19,239 bases of DNA from Armatimonadota bacterium (lineage in GTDB: Bacteria; Armatimonadota; Fimbriimonadia; Fimbriimonadales; Fimbriimonadaceae). Position 1 is the stretch's first letter, and the number at the start of each line of letters is the position of its first letter. A program made the translations under genes and the position numbers. The notes under the pieces were generated by a model that did not search any database, was not told the origin of the DNA, and was given only the letters and a program-made list of their open reading frames with translations. Positions 1 through 5,080 of this stretch are shown in pieces. The stretch lies in the NCBI GenBank assembly GCA_023392285.1, contig JAEVZK010000048.1, forward strand, positions 1 to 19,239. The letters are read 5' to 3'.

Positions 1-2
1 CT

Positions 3-83
3 CCGGTGAACTCGCCTAACTCCAAGCGTTCCGGGGTTATAACCCCCGCGACGACGTCGAACTGCTGGCAGCGGCTGGAGTGA
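3..83 (+). CDS. C-terminal end of an upstream gene (uncertain)
   Basis: The third frame is open from the window edge to a TGA at 81-83. It overlaps the GTG start of the next gene by four bases (GTGA), the same kind of overlap used elsewhere in this window. The 26 residues (ending in CWQRLE) give no family clue. A competing reading is that the next gene starts further upstream: its own frame also looks protein-like from base 20, but I see no usual start codon there. Confidence 0.3.
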   Translation, partial: PVNSPNSKRSGVITPATTSNCWQRLE

Positions 84-262
84 CTGAGGATGAGCAAGTA
101 ACCCCGCCACTCGGGAATTACTGGCACCAGTCCCTCGCCGAGATCCAGACGGATCTTGACGACCTGGTCGGCGATGATCGTTGTTTCTGCGACCGTTGCG
201 GGAATGCGTTGGAGGTGGGACAGATTGGGTTGTGCGATGACTGCCAACAAGATCAGGTATGA
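80..262 (+). CDS. Small zinc-ribbon-like protein, 60 aa
   Basis: The first half is acidic and the second half holds two Cys pairs, CDRC and CDDC, about 15 residues apart, with one more Cys just before the first pair. This is the layout of a small zinc ribbon that binds one zinc and often mediates protein or nucleic-acid contacts. The start is taken as GTG at 80, in a GTGA overlap with the upstream frame. The stop overlaps the next start (ATGA at 259-262), so the two small genes are probably translationally coupled. No specific family is recognised. A role as an accessory regulator of the mobile element is inference from position only. Confidence 0.6.
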   Translation: MTEDEQVTPPLGNYWHQSLAEIQTDLDDLVGDDRCFCDRCGNALEVGQIGLCDDCQQDQV

Positions 263-432
263 CTCGTCATGTCATGACTCGCAATGAGGTGTTCCAGCTC
301 AGGCTATCTCCAGATGAGCGACAACGCCTCAATGCACAGGCGGCGGCGGCAGGAATGTCGCCGTCCGAGTACATCCGCCACCTCATTGACAAGGATGCAA
401 AAGGGGCTCGTAAGAGCCCAAAGCCCAAATGA
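259..432 (+). CDS. Ribbon-helix-helix-like small protein, 57 aa
   Basis: The ATG at 259 overlaps the previous stop (ATGA) and reads 57 codons to TGA at 430-432; an in-frame ATG at 274 is an alternative start. After about 10 residues comes a ribbon-like strand (VFQLRLS), then a helix (PDERQRLNAQAAAAG), then a second helix (SPSEYIRHLID) and a basic tail. This pattern is typical of MetJ/Arc-type RHH proteins, including the MobC-like accessory proteins of mobilisable elements. Such proteins dimerise and bind DNA with the strand pair. Coupling to the zinc-ribbon gene suggests a joint role in regulation or DNA processing. No relaxase is visible in the window, so a MobC role is not established. Confidence 0.65.
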   Translation: MTRHVMTRNEVFQLRLSPDERQRLNAQAAAAGMSPSEYIRHLIDKDAKGARKSPKPK

Positions 433-436
433 GAAT

Positions 437-460
437 CGGGCCCTCGAAATTGAGGGCCCG
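437..460 (+). terminator. Hairpin terminator after the small two-gene operon
   Basis: A perfect 9-bp GC-rich stem (CGGGCCCTC / GAGGGCCCG) with a 6-base loop begins five bases after the stop of the RHH gene. It is followed by a weak T-containing stretch (TCTGCTTTGG). It separates the rightward genes from the leftward operon that ends at 528. Confidence 0.65.
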
Positions 461-503
461 TCTGCTTTGGAGAAACACCACCATGGCGTGTGGTGATCGT
501 CGA

Positions 504-521
504 GAGCGTGTGAGCACGCTC
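504..521 (-). terminator. Candidate hairpin at the end of the minus-strand operon
   Basis: A 7-bp stem (GAGCGTG / CACGCTC) with a TGAG loop lies 7 bases past the stop of the 264-aa gene. There is no clear T tract on the minus strand, so termination is plausible but not certain. Confidence 0.35.
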
Positions 522-527
522 AATCCG

Positions 528-1322
528 TTAGTTGTCGGCCTGCAACAGTGCCGCGGTGACAGTCATGGTCGGGTTGACGCCCGTTGTCCCCTTGCCGCTC
601 AGGTTGAACGCAAAGGACGGCGGCGTAGTAAGAATCCTCGCAAGCTGAGCACGCTGGTTCGCCGTGAACGCAGTCTCGGTGTAGGGCCCGCCCGTGACTC
701 CGACAAACCAACTACCCTGGCAGTTGCCAGCAGTGGCGTTGAGCTTGGCGTAGAACCCGATCTCATACTCAGTCGCGGCCGTCATCGTGAGCAGTGTGCT
801 CGTGGATGCAGCAGTGCCACTGTCTCCGCGTACACGGCCTACAACGGTGGCTCCGCCGACTGCCTTGCGGAACTCGATCGAGTCGGTGAAATCGGTGGTC
901 TGCGGGTCGGCCTGGCTGTTCGTGATTCCAAGGTCGAAACCGATCTGGGTAGCGTGGGAGACTTGGATTCTCGCCGCGAAGGCGATGTACTTGTCAGCGA
1001 CTGGAGTCCAGACTTGCTTGGAGCTGAGATCCGTGTTAAAGGTGCTCGTGCTCCCAGTGGTGATGAGAATGCCACCACCTGGGGTAGTCGCCTCGGCAGC
1101 AGCTGCGCCCGTGCCAGTCGTGGTGATGTTCCACTGGCCAGAGGTGTAGGTTCCGCCTCCGCCGACGATCGGCCACGTGTTCTTGTTGAAAAGCGCTGCG
1201 ATGCCGTTCGCCGCGAGAAAGGCTGTGATGCCGTCCTCGATCGGAACAGCCAAAGACTTGATCTTGATGTTCCCAGCCTCACCAGGATGGGTGGGGACGT
1301 ACATGCGATTCTGTGTTGCCAT
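528..1322 (-). CDS. Phage structural-type protein, 264 aa
   Basis: The protein is rich in Gly, Thr, Ala and Ser, lacks a signal peptide or membrane segment, and looks almost wholly beta-stranded. A short N-terminal segment (residues 1-45) is followed by a Gly/Thr-rich stretch and a body from about residue 90 with alternating hydrophobic strands. Composition and position (last gene of a phage-type operon) fit a virion or receptor-binding protein with a jelly-roll or LamG-like fold, but no named family is recognised. On the minus strand a GAGGAGG lies about 11 bases before the ATG. The opposite strand also carries long open frames; they read as GC-biased shadows. Confidence 0.7.
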   Translation of the reverse strand: MATQNRMYVPTHPGEAGNIKIKSLAVPIEDGITAFLAANGIAALFNKNTWPIVGGGGTYTSGQWNITTTGTGAAAAEATTPGGGILITTGSTSTFNTDLSSKQVWTPVADKYIAFAARIQVSHATQIGFDLGITNSQADPQTTDFTDSIEFRKAVGGATVVGRVRGDSGTAASTSTLLTMTAATEYEIGFYAKLNATAGNCQGSWFVGVTGGPYTETAFTANQRAQLARILTTPPSFAFNLSGKGTTGVNPTMTVTAALLQADN

Positions 1323-1429
1323 CTGCTTGGAGCCCTCCTCGGGCTTGGTTCACGGCGTCCGCGCCGAGCAGCGTATGTCGCCGCTGAGATGGCTTTCGAG
1401 ATGTGTGCGGCAATCCCCTACACGGGTTT

Positions 1430-1510
1430 TTAGCCGCCGTCTTTGCCGACTGGGATAGATGCGCTGATCTGCTTGACGGGCGTCGAGCTGATCGGCAGGA
1501 TCTTGCGCAT
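1430..1510 (-). CDS. Micro-ORF, 26 aa, TAATG-coupled
   Basis: The ATG sits inside a TAATG overlap with the stop of the preceding 139-aa gene. That gene itself starts inside a TAATG overlap, so the arrangement is repeated. The 26 residues begin MRKILPIS and end PVGKDGG. They contain a Ser/Thr/Ile/Val-rich middle and no recognisable domain. The repeated overlap is the main argument that this is translated. It may be a real small virion or regulatory peptide, or a chance start. A gap of about 107 bp without a convincing gene follows before the next start at 1322. Confidence 0.4.
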   Translation of the reverse strand: MRKILPISSTPVKQISASIPVGKDGG

Positions 1511-1929
1511 TACCGTCCTGCGACCTTGAGATACTGAATCCACCCCGTGGTGGTAGCGCCCGCTTGGATCATACGGACCTTTTTGGCTTGCTCCTGGCTG
1601 AATTCCCACTCGTAGGAGCCAGTTGCGAGATCGACTCCGTTGCCCAGGGCAGTAGCCGCATTCCCGTCGAGCCGCATGGTGACGCCTTGACTGCGGAGCG
1701 TGAAACGAATGAGCGCGGTGCCAGCAGGTGCGTTGGCAAAAACCTGGGTTGAGGACGCGAGAGACGGCAATGCCTCCTCGGAAATCACGTCGTATCCGCC
1801 CTGGATGCAAGATCTGTAATCAGCCACAGATCCTCTGTTCTCGTTAATGCGCCTTATCCCCTGCGGCGGGGAGACGGTTTTGATCGGAAAGATCGAGCTG
1901 ATGATGATGGGCGTGATGGCAAACGACAT
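1510..1929 (-). CDS. Beta-rich phage structural/decoration-type protein, 139 aa
   Basis: The start is placed at the ATG at 1929, within a TAATG overlap with the upstream gene; a longer reading adds eight residues and ignores that coupling. The C-terminal 85 residues (QVFANAPAGTALIRFTLRSQ, then a variable stretch, then GSYEWEFS and a final WIQYLKVAG) look like the small beta-sandwich proteins common in phage structural modules, which contain an RFRVDG-like strand, a loop, and a final hydrophobic strand. Here the matching piece is TMRLDGN. The likely role is a minor virion, decoration or adaptor protein. No catalytic residues are apparent. Confidence 0.65.
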   Translation of the reverse strand: MSFAITPIIISSIFPIKTVSPPQGIRRINENRGSVADYRSCIQGGYDVISEEALPSLASSTQVFANAPAGTALIRFTLRSQGVTMRLDGNAATALGNGVDLATGSYEWEFSQEQAKKVRMIQAGATTTGWIQYLKVAGR

Positions 1930-2198
1930 TACGCCTGCCTCCGATCCGTCCACGCTTTCAGCCGTTCATCGATGCGGCCGAGTGTTATGAGAGCGTCATT
2001 GAGCTTTCTCACCACCTCAGCGATCTCGGCGTCTCTATCGCGGATGTGCTGAGCCTGAGCGTCCTGGGTCGCTTTGACTCCGTCGAGTTCACCTTTCATA
2101 CGGGCCATGTCGATCCTCAAACGGACATGAGCCGCGATTCCAGCCGCGACGAGCGGGGTTGCGTATTGCAGGAATGAGATGAGTGCGGTCCAGTCCAT
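1929..2198 (-). CDS. Holin-like membrane/coiled-coil protein, 89 aa
   Basis: One hydrophobic segment at about residues 5-25 (ALISFLQYATPLVAAGIAAH) is followed by a heptad-like charged region from about 30 to 85. Single-TM plus coiled-coil proteins of this size often sit in phage lysis or tail-end modules as holin-like or haemolysin-XhlA-like proteins, although XhlA has the opposite order. No endolysin is adjacent, so a lysis role is unproven. The Shine-Dalgarno-like AAGG lies in a small TCGGCC/GGCCGA hairpin (2202-2216) just before the ATG, which could limit initiation. Confidence 0.6.
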   Translation of the reverse strand: MDWTALISFLQYATPLVAAGIAAHVRLRIDMARMKGELDGVKATQDAQAQHIRDRDAEIAEVVRKLNDALITLGRIDERLKAWTDRRQA

Positions 2199-2269
2199 GA
2201 GTCGGCCTTGGGCCGATGGCGTAGCTTTCCCCCATCACGGCCTATATCCTCGTTCACGCTGCGAACCTT

Positions 2270-2746
2270 TCATCCCTTTTCGAAAACCGTCTTTTTGGCT
2301 TGGCGATTGAGCACTTTTGAGGCGTAAAGTAGTCCCGTAGCCATCAGGGAGGAGAGGACACCTCCAATAAATCCCCACATCCGTTCCCACCAAACACCTT
2401 GTGCTTGCCGAGCCGCGTTTTCTGCCAGTATCGCGTCTACGGTGCGACTTTGGCTTTGAACGATCGGCTCCAACTCTGACCGTCGATTCTGAAGGGCAGC
2501 AAGTGCTGCTGACTCGCTCTTTATTCTGGATTGCTGATCAACCAGGTAGCTTTGGAGCTTGCGCAAGCTCGTTTGGATTGCCGCGAGATCTTTCATTCGC
2601 TCGGTCGTGTCGGGACTAACGCTATCTCGACGTGCTTTCTCCAGCATGACTTGTCCAGCAAGTGACGAGCTAAAAAAGACAGCCATAGCAATGGCTATGA
2701 ATTGAAACACCCGCGATAGAAACCGCTTTCCTTTAGGCGTAAGCAC
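2270..2746 (-). CDS. Two-TM protein with central coiled coil, 158 aa
   Basis: A hydrophobic segment at about residues 12-32 is followed by a long charged, heptad-rich region (about 45-112) and a second hydrophobic segment at about 122-143 (MWGFIGGVLSSLMATGLLYA). The tail is short and basic. A GTG start at 2746 is used; no convincing ribosome site is seen, and the sigma-factor gene ends eight bases upstream, so coupling is likely. The topology suggests two membrane anchors joined by a coiled-coil stalk. Spanin, chemotaxis-like or superinfection-exclusion roles are possible, and none can be assigned. Confidence 0.6.
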   Translation of the reverse strand: MLTPKGKRFLSRVFQFIAIAMAVFFSSSLAGQVMLEKARRDSVSPDTTERMKDLAAIQTSLRKLQSYLVDQQSRIKSESAALAALQNRRSELEPIVQSQSRTVDAILAENAARQAQGVWWERMWGFIGGVLSSLMATGLLYASKVLNRQAKKTVFEKG

Positions 2747-2753
2747 TCCGTAA

Positions 2754-3203
2754 TCATATCGCGTTCATCAGGAATCGTTGACGAACACGATGGCGGCGGA
2801 TGCAAACAGCGTTTTCACTCATATCAAGCTCTGCCGCGATCTCTCGATCGGTGTGCCCATAGAGGTGCGATAGCAATATCACCTGGTCGATGTTATTGAG
2901 CTGGTCAAACGTCGTCTGAGCGTCGATTTGGTCGTCCCTCATGTCGTCAAAACGCCGCGAAAAATCGAATCTGAGCGGGGACGTGGGGGTTTCGTAGGAA
3001 TTCATACGTCTCACCCTCGCCGCGGCCGTTCTGATGGTGTTTCTGACGATTTCTTTGGTGAGAGCATCCTGATCGGGTTGGGCGATGATGATCTCGACTA
3101 CAGCATCCTGGGCGGCATCTTGGCAGTCATGATGTGACAGGCCCATGGCCTGGGCGGTGGAGTACGCGTAACCTCGCCATCGATCGAGATCCTTATCAGT
3201 CAT
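2754..3203 (-). CDS. ECF-like sigma factor, 149 aa
   Basis: Residues 1-60 resemble sigma region 2, including an HHDCQDAAQDAVVEII segment like the ECF region 2 helix (D-x-x-Q-D/E). Residues 95-148 resemble region 4, with a clear helix-turn-helix (HTDREIAAELDMSENAVCIR) followed by a basic helix. Proteins of this group direct RNA polymerase to alternative promoters. The start is the ATG at 3203, which overlaps the end of the upstream gene by 8 bases; a longer frame adds 52 residues that merely shadow that gene. As the second gene of the operon it may direct late transcription of the element. Target promoters are not identified. Confidence 0.75.
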   Translation of the reverse strand: MTDKDLDRWRGYAYSTAQAMGLSHHDCQDAAQDAVVEIIIAQPDQDALTKEIVRNTIRTAAARVRRMNSYETPTSPLRFDFSRRFDDMRDDQIDAQTTFDQLNNIDQVILLSHLYGHTDREIAAELDMSENAVCIRRHRVRQRFLMNAI

Positions 3204-3642
3204 TCTTGATCTCCACGGCGAGATCGATCCTGACCTTGCGGATGATGGCGTCGAGCCAATCGGCTCGTAGGTGAGGATCGGGGATGTGCCTGACCCCCTC
3301 GTGGCGGAACGTCCTCGTCGATTTCCCTGAGTAGTAGGTGCCGACGGTGGGATAGACATGGAGGATCAGTTCTCTCACGTGATCGGGTTGGGATGCCATC
3401 CACGTCTCGACGGTGAGGAATCGTAGCCCAACGCTCGGCAGGTGATCAGGTCGGGTTCGTGCTGCGAGTCGTACTCGCTTGTCAACATCGGTGGAGGATG
3501 GATACCCCGCTCCGCCTGCGGCTCGAAATCGATGGGTTGACGCCCATGCGTTGAGGTAGTCGGTGGCCTTGCCGAGATCGACTTGGGAGATCGTAGGTGA
3601 ATCAGTGCTCACCCGATCTCTTTCGAGGGATGTGCTTAGCAC
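3196..3642 (-). CDS. Unknown protein heading the sigma-factor operon, up to 148 aa
   Basis: The protein is soluble, mixed alpha/beta, and has no recognised domain. It has a central LRFLTVETWMASQPDHVREL segment and a basic, His-rich stretch (RTFRHEGVRHIPDPH). The longest start is GTG at 3642, with AGCAGG-like bases just upstream; a second GTG ten codons in is almost as good. Its end overlaps the sigma-factor start, so the two are probably made together. An anti-sigma or partner role for the sigma factor can be proposed from position but has no sequence support. Confidence 0.55.
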   Translation of the reverse strand: MLSTSLERDRVSTDSPTISQVDLGKATDYLNAWASTHRFRAAGGAGYPSSTDVDKRVRLAARTRPDHLPSVGLRFLTVETWMASQPDHVRELILHVYPTVGTYYSGKSTRTFRHEGVRHIPDPHLRADWLDAIIRKVRIDLAVEIKND

Positions 3643-3714
3643 ACCTGCTGCTCTGGCTCACCACCTTGGCCACCCGCCCTACTTTTCTGGTCCACTCCGA
3701 GGCATGTGATCGGC

Positions 3715-3752
3715 AAGCTGAGCGGAGCGACGGCAGCTTGCTGCCGCAGCTT
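3715..3752. repeat. Bulged hairpin, REP-like
   Basis: The outer stem AAGCTG/CAGCTT encloses a 10-base one-sided bulge (AGCGGAGCGA) and an inner stem CGGCAGC/GCTGCCG with a TT loop. A second hairpin with a similar GGAGCGCAGCGAA interior lies at 3769-3795. The related GAGCG-type interiors suggest one short palindromic repeat family. Confidence 0.5.
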
Positions 3753-3768
3753 GGCGGTCACTCGACTC

Positions 3769-3795
3769 GTCCTGCGGAGCGCAGCGAAGCAGGAC
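3769..3795. repeat. Hairpin with GGAGCGCAGCGAA loop
   Basis: A perfect 7-bp stem (GTCCTGC/GCAGGAC) encloses 13 bases. It lies 16 bases after the bulged hairpin and shares its GAGCG-type interior. It could act in transcription termination or as a palindromic mobile repeat. Confidence 0.45.
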
Positions 3796-3891
3796 ACCCG
3801 ATGGATTTCCGCTTGTGGACACGATTCCCCCATACAGTTGCATGTAGGGCTCTATAGGGCGCTACTGTTATTCCACTGTGATTCCTATCTC

Positions 3892-3907
3892 GCATTCATA
3901 TGAATGC
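3892..3907. promoter_or_regulatory. 16-bp perfect palindrome
   Basis: GCATTCATATGAATGC is perfectly self-complementary and AT-rich in the centre. Its TTCATA half is shared with the nearby 17-bp inverted repeat, so both may bind the same dimeric protein. Confidence 0.5.
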
Positions 3908-3920
3908 TCGATACGTGGCA

Positions 3921-3975
3921 TATGACTGTATGAATAGCCACTACGTGGACGCTACGCTCTATTCATACAGTCATA
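3921..3975. repeat. 17-bp perfect inverted repeat with 21-base spacer
   Basis: The arms TATGACTGTATGAATAG (3921-3937) and CTATTCATACAGTCATA (3959-3975) are exact reverse complements. The spacer itself begins with a small CCAC/GTGG stem. It is too long and AT-rich for an ordinary terminator and lacks a T tract. A paired operator, replication initiator site or processing site is possible. Confidence 0.7.
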
Positions 3976-4022
3976 CAACAGCTTAACGTGATGATCATTA
4001 AGCACAGGGGAACTGCATGTAT

Positions 4023-4034
4023 CGTCATATGACG
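4023..4034. promoter_or_regulatory. 12-bp palindrome CGTCATATGACG
   Basis: This is perfectly self-complementary. It shares TCATATGA with the 16-bp palindrome at 3892-3907, which again suggests a repeated operator half-site. Confidence 0.4.
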
Positions 4035-4110
4035 GTCTATATCGCTTAAAACGCGGTGTTGCGCCTCAGAACACTCTATAGGGTGTTCATAGGCGTCTTC
4101 TGCGCGTGTA

Positions 4111-4124
4111 CGCGTGCGCACGCG
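4111..4124. promoter_or_regulatory. 14-bp GC palindrome
   Basis: CGCGTGCGCACGCG is perfectly self-complementary and follows a partly matching CGCGTGTA. It is unlike the AT-rich palindromes upstream and could bind a different protein or form a hairpin in a 5' leader. Confidence 0.35.
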
Positions 4125-4262
4125 AGGGGATTTGTATTTTTTGCCTTTGGATTTCGGGCTTTGGGCTTTATATTTTTCGGGCTGCTCGGTGATGGCGCTA
4201 CGCGCAGTAGTTGGGCAGTTTGTGCAGGTGAGAGTGCTGGCGATCGCGAAGGGGATAGGACA

Positions 4263-4787
4263 ATGCCAAGCTTTGCCGAACTCCCTACGGTGAGGTTCGC
4301 GCAGTCCATGCGCAGCCATGCCGAATCCATCTATCAAAACGTGTTTCCAGCCAGCTCATACAGCTCCGTCGAGGGGAGTGATGCCGACCGATTGTTGGGG
4401 ATAGATGCGGTCATACGTTTGCGATCGGGATGCAGGCTAACTCTGCAAGAGAAATACCGATCCCTCGACGCCTTGAAATACGGCGATTTCACGATCGAGG
4501 CGAGGAACGGCGACGGGTCCGAGGGAGAGTTCGGGCATCTATCGGCTCAGCTCTATTTCTACGGTTGGGGCGATGCTGACAACGGATTCCTACAGTGGCT
4601 CCTCATCGACGTGACGCAGCTCAAGATGTTGATCGATCGACTTGGCGGGTTAGCGGCCGTTGGTCAGCGGATGCAGAACTCGATCCACGGCTCATCGGTG
4701 TTCTACTGCATCCCGTTGGAGACGATCATGCCTGCGGTGATCGTGAGCAATCTGGGTGTGCTCACGAGCCAGGTCATAGCGGCTTGA
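4263..4787 (+). CDS. PD-(D/E)XK-type nuclease-like protein, 174 aa
   Basis: Residues 40-80 carry the pattern of the PD-(D/E)XK nuclease fold: a strand with Asp (LLGIDAVI, D48), then a hairpin partner with QEK (residues 62-64, where the usual motif has D/E-x-K) followed by Arg, then FTIE (E79). Family members cut DNA with two metal ions; a Q in place of the acidic residue occurs in some branches. The start is the ATG at 4263, preceded by a GGGGATAGGA-like ribosome site; a much longer frame begins at 4056 but runs through the palindromes and has a non-protein-like N-terminus. The 3' end overlaps the convergent RHH gene by 14 bases. The role could be element maintenance, junction cutting or defence. 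Confidence 0.65.
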   Translation: MPSFAELPTVRFAQSMRSHAESIYQNVFPASSYSSVEGSDADRLLGIDAVIRLRSGCRLTLQEKYRSLDALKYGDFTIEARNGDGSEGEFGHLSAQLYFYGWGDADNGFLQWLLIDVTQLKMLIDRLGGLAAVGQRMQNSIHGSSVFYCIPLETIMPAVIVSNLGVLTSQVIAA

Positions 4788-4974
4788 CAGAATCTCCGCG
4801 GACGAACTGCAATATCTCGTTGAGTTTCTCATCGATCTCGGTCATCCGCTTTGGAGCCAAGTAGTCCGCGATCGCACGTCTGACGATCTCTCCCTCATCC
4901 ACACCCTCACCGACAGCTTTCCACTTTATCTGGTCGCGGAGGTCGTCGCTGAGACGAAAGGTCAATCGAGCCAT
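4774..4974 (-). CDS. RHH (CopG/Arc-type) transcriptional repressor, 66 aa
   Basis: The N-terminus MARLTFRLSDDLRDQIK is the classic strand plus helix A of a ribbon-helix-helix protein. It is followed by EGEIVRRAIADYL as helix B and a charged C-terminal helix. Such proteins bind palindromic operators as dimers and are often autoregulated, including as antitoxins. A perfect 18-bp palindrome lies 25 bp before its start. No obvious ParE/RelE toxin is adjacent, so I call it a regulator and not an antitoxin. It is convergent with the nuclease gene and divergent from the 174-aa orphan gene. Confidence 0.75.
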   Translation of the reverse strand: MARLTFRLSDDLRDQIKWKAVGEGVDEGEIVRRAIADYLAPKRMTEIDEKLNEILQFVRGDSVKPL

Positions 4975-4998
4975 AACGCCTTAACCATAGCAGAGTTT

Positions 4999-5016
4999 GT
5001 CTGACACGTGTCAGAC
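4999..5016. promoter_or_regulatory. Operator candidate: 18-bp perfect palindrome
   Basis: GTCTGACACGTGTCAGAC is perfectly self-complementary. It lies between the divergent RHH gene (start 4974) and the orphan gene (start 5081), where a repressor could control both. Binding by the neighbouring RHH protein is inferred. Confidence 0.6.
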
Positions 5017-5080
5017 GTTCATAGAACCTGCGATCCAGCTACCCTCATTCGGCGCGGCCGCTGGCCGTTTAAGCGCCGTC

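Larger units (their letters stand above)
3643..4262. promoter_or_regulatory. Gene-poor palindrome-rich region (control region or origin candidate)
   Basis: About 620 bp lie between the leftward sigma operon and the rightward nuclease gene without a convincing coding region. The region holds a bulged hairpin (3715-3752), a second hairpin (3769-3795), a 16-bp palindrome (3892-3907), a 17-bp inverted repeat (3921-3975), a 12-bp palindrome (4023-4034), two CTCTATAGGG motifs (3850, 4074) and a 14-bp palindrome (4111-4124). AT-rich pieces follow at about 4134-4180. It must contain promoters in both directions. Origin function is inference from repeat density. Confidence 0.55.

Noticed and set aside
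1323..1429. Extra small gene between the micro-ORF and the 264-aa gene
   Set aside because: In-frame stretches look protein-like for about 30 residues, but there is no normal start codon with a ribosome site and they run on as a shadow of the next gene.
429..1433. Long + strand open frame of 334 codons opposite the structural gene
   Set aside because: It reads through the terminator and opposite two convincing minus-strand genes; composition is Arg/Gly/Ser-rich as expected of a GC-biased shadow.
3636..3833. 65-codon minus-strand frame ending just after the GTG start of the operon's first gene
   Set aside because: It runs through both REP-like hairpins and has no domain; the overlap with the next start may be chance.
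4056..4262. Longer N-terminus for the nuclease-like gene
   Set aside because: The extra 69 residues are translated from palindromes and T-rich repeats (Phe/Gly-rich), and a good ribosome site precedes the ATG at 4263.
4192..4293. 33-codon leader-like ORF before the nuclease gene
   Set aside because: No ribosome site or recognisable peptide; it overlaps the nuclease start in another frame.
4997..5080. TTG start giving a 202-aa version of the orphan protein
   Set aside because: The first codons would consist of the operator palindrome; the ATG at 5081 is a simpler start.
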